A stretch of 64,000 nt of DNA from Weissella halotolerans DSM 20190 (GTDB taxonomy: Bacteria > Bacillota > Bacilli > Lactobacillales > Lactobacillaceae): assembly GCF_000420365.1 (NCBI RefSeq), contig NZ_ATUU01000003.1:62001-126000 (forward strand), read 5' to 3'. Position 1 is the stretch's first letter; every line of letters starts with the position of its first letter. Both the position numbers and the translations under genes were made by a program. The notes below the pieces were generated by a model. It had not been told where the DNA came from. It did no database searches and was given only the letters and a program-made list of their open reading frames with translations. Positions 63,913 to 64,000 of the stretch are shown one piece after another.

Positions 63913-64000
63913 ATGATAGTGGAATGGACAACACTTTTAAATATTATTGTGATTATCAATGCGGGCTTAGCCATCTTTACTGTGTTTCGACAGCCCCGTG
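63913..64000 (+). CDS. cls: Cardiolipin synthase (5' end, cut by window edge)
   Basis: The first 29 codons are present. MIVEWTTLLNIIVIINAGLA and IFTVFRQPR match the N-terminal membrane helix and the VFR.PR signature before the second helix of bacterial PLD-type cardiolipin synthases, which join two phosphatidylglycerols. GGGGGA is 5 bases before the ATG. The catalytic HKD motifs lie beyond the window, so the call rests on the N-terminus alone. Confidence 0.7.
   Translation, partial: MIVEWTTLLNIIVIINAGLAIFTVFRQPR

Noticed and set aside
1-64000. CRISPR arrays, restriction-modification, toxin-antitoxin or prophage modules
   Set aside because: None was recognised anywhere in the window; YtxK has an imperfect methyltransferase motif but no restriction partner.

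Overview
The window is a contiguous stretch of low-to-mid GC Firmicutes chromosome. Gene content and order (comG operon; priA-fmt-rsmB-stp-pknB-rsgA-rpe-thiN; plsX-acpP; rnc-smc-ftsY-ylxM-ffh; T-box-hisS-aspS; phoH-ybeY-dgkA-era-recO-T-box-glyQS), a ccpA-pepQ divergent pair with cre boxes, HMG-CoA synthase of the mevalonate pathway, and five tRNA genes without an encoded CCA point to a lactic acid bacterium of the Lactobacillaceae. The impression is of the Weissella/Leuconostoc or heterofermentative Lactobacillus side of the family, but genus is a guess made without any search.

Layout. 1-2.7 kb: most of a competence pseudopilus (comG) operon, including a 59-residue comGE. 2.8-13.6 kb: ytxK-like methyltransferase, then one long operon from priA to thiN covering replication restart, initiator-tRNA formylation, rRNA methylation, the PP2C/PASTA-kinase pair, ribosome assembly GTPase, pentose phosphate epimerase and thiamine pyrophosphokinase. 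13.6-20 kb: rpmB, asp23-fakA, recG, plsX-acpP. 19.8-29.6 kb: rnc-smc-ftsY-ylxM-ffh, rpsP, rimM-trmD, rplS with a structured leader, and a tiny tautomerase. 29.7-36.9 kb: glpK, a secreted LysM-NlpC/P60 wall hydrolase with a long leader, minus-strand deoxynucleoside kinase and mscL, a HAD phosphatase, a CPBP protease-like membrane protein and a dimeric alpha-beta barrel protein. 36.9-45.6 kb: tRNA-Leu, a GNAT enzyme, mecA, coiA, pepF, two envelope-associated small proteins, pepQ/ccpA and a minus-strand tRNA-Glu/Glu/Ser group. 45.8-64 kb: coaBC, mvaS, a nucleoside deoxyribosyltransferase, a cell wall amidase, hisS-aspS, a YitT protein, rpsU, yqeY, phoH-ybeY-dgkA-era-recO, glyQS, tRNA-Ser, an unrecognised membrane-anchored protein, an ElaA-like GNAT and the start of a cardiolipin synthase.

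The genes mainly serve growth: translation (tRNA synthetases under T-box control, ribosomal proteins, SRP, rRNA/tRNA modification), envelope assembly and DNA repair. Competence functions (comG, coiA, mecA, recO, recG, priA) are spread through it. I saw no CRISPR array, insertion sequence, prophage, toxin or recognisable defence system, and no clear undescribed multi-gene system. The more unusual observations are regulatory or residue-level: a near-identical 22-bp palindrome before rpmB and rpsP, perfect 21-23 bp inverted-repeat terminators at all three convergent junctions, a glycerol kinase without the PTS-regulated histidine, a hisS-aspS T-box whose specifier region reads both Asp and His, and a possible switch-like leader before the LysM-NlpC/P60 gene.
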